Assembly (NCBI GenBank): GCA_022573485.1
Contig: JACZTW010000239.1
Span: 1 to 6,100 of the forward strand
Direction of reading: 5' to 3'
DNA: 6,100 nt
Source of the DNA: Planctomycetota bacterium
Lineage (GTDB): Bacteria; Planctomycetota; Phycisphaerae; UBA1845; CAIVHJ01
Part shown: positions 5,962-6,100 of the stretch, in pieces
Layout: every line of letters starts with the position of its first letter
Position numbering within the stretch: position 1 is the first letter of the stretch
Program-made: the position numbers and the translations under genes
The notes under the pieces: model-generated
Told to the model about the DNA's origin: nothing
Seen by the model: only the letters and a program-made list of their open reading frames with translations
Databases searched by the model: none

Positions 5962-6100
5962 TCAAGGGTTCTCGGGCTTCACTCCGCGCGGACCATCGTC
6001 TGCCATCAGGGTTTTGAGCCTCGCCAGTTCTGTCTCCAGTGCCGCGACCTTCTCTGCTGAAAACCGCCGCACTTCGATCGGGTCGCGCCGGCTGTTCAAG
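5962..6100 (-). CDS. C-terminal tail of an unidentified protein (partial)
   Basis: On the - strand the frame is open from the window edge to a TGA at 5962-5964, giving the last 45 residues of a gene that begins beyond base 6100. The tail starts LNSRRDPIEVRRF. It continues with a helix of coiled-coil character (SAEKVAALETELARLK, with leucines spaced like heptads) and ends in a polar, proline-containing stretch. Third codon positions are mostly G or C, as in the other genes, which supports this frame over the alternative open - frame. I do not recognise the family. The gene converges on the ABC operon, leaving 75 bases between the stops. Confidence 0.55.
   Translation of the reverse strand, partial: LNSRRDPIEVRRFSAEKVAALETELARLKTLMADDGPRGVKPENP

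Overview
The window is a GC-rich bacterial chromosome segment carrying ordinary housekeeping and transport genes. I see no phage, transposase, CRISPR or tRNA/rRNA signal. The most likely source is a planctomycete. The reasons are an ABC-2 permease fused to a CPBP protease, an M16 peptidase followed by an unrecognised membrane protein, weak or absent Shine-Dalgarno sites at most starts, and two intergenic short-period repeats of a kind common in that phylum. The assignment is an inference from gene style, not a proof.

Layout, left to right. (1) 1-377 (+): the C-terminal end of an M16 (insulinase-like) zinc peptidase. (2) 379-1104 (+): a four-helix membrane protein of unknown function that starts one base after the peptidase stop and is probably co-transcribed with it. 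(3) 1105-1287: a convergent intergenic region holding a 9-bp-period imperfect inverted repeat that could form a large hairpin. (4) 1288-2679 (-): a complete class II fumarase (fumC) with every catalytic residue visible, in E. coli FumC numbering. (5) 2680-2924: a divergent intergenic region with a perfect 11-bp inverted repeat whose two arms lie 86 bp apart, one nearer each gene. (6) 2925-3683 and 3691-5886 (+): a two-gene operon encoding a NatA-type ABC ATPase and a 731-residue NatB-like permease whose C-terminal half is a CPBP (CAAX protease/bacteriocin-processing) intramembrane protease with intact catalytic motifs. (7) 5885-5959: a heptamer tandem repeat starting inside the permease stop codon, then a small hairpin. 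(8) 5962-6100 (-): the C-terminal tail of an unidentified protein, converging on the ABC operon.

How the genes relate: the ATPase and fused permease should form one exporter. By family resemblance this is a Na+-efflux or general ABC-2 type exporter, with proteolysis built into the membrane subunit. Fumarase serves the TCA cycle and has no evident functional link to it, although the two share an upstream region. The peptidase and its membrane-protein neighbour form a separate transcription unit. The items most worth a second look are the permease-protease fusion, the split inverted repeat between fumC and the ABC operon, and the two intergenic repeat elements.
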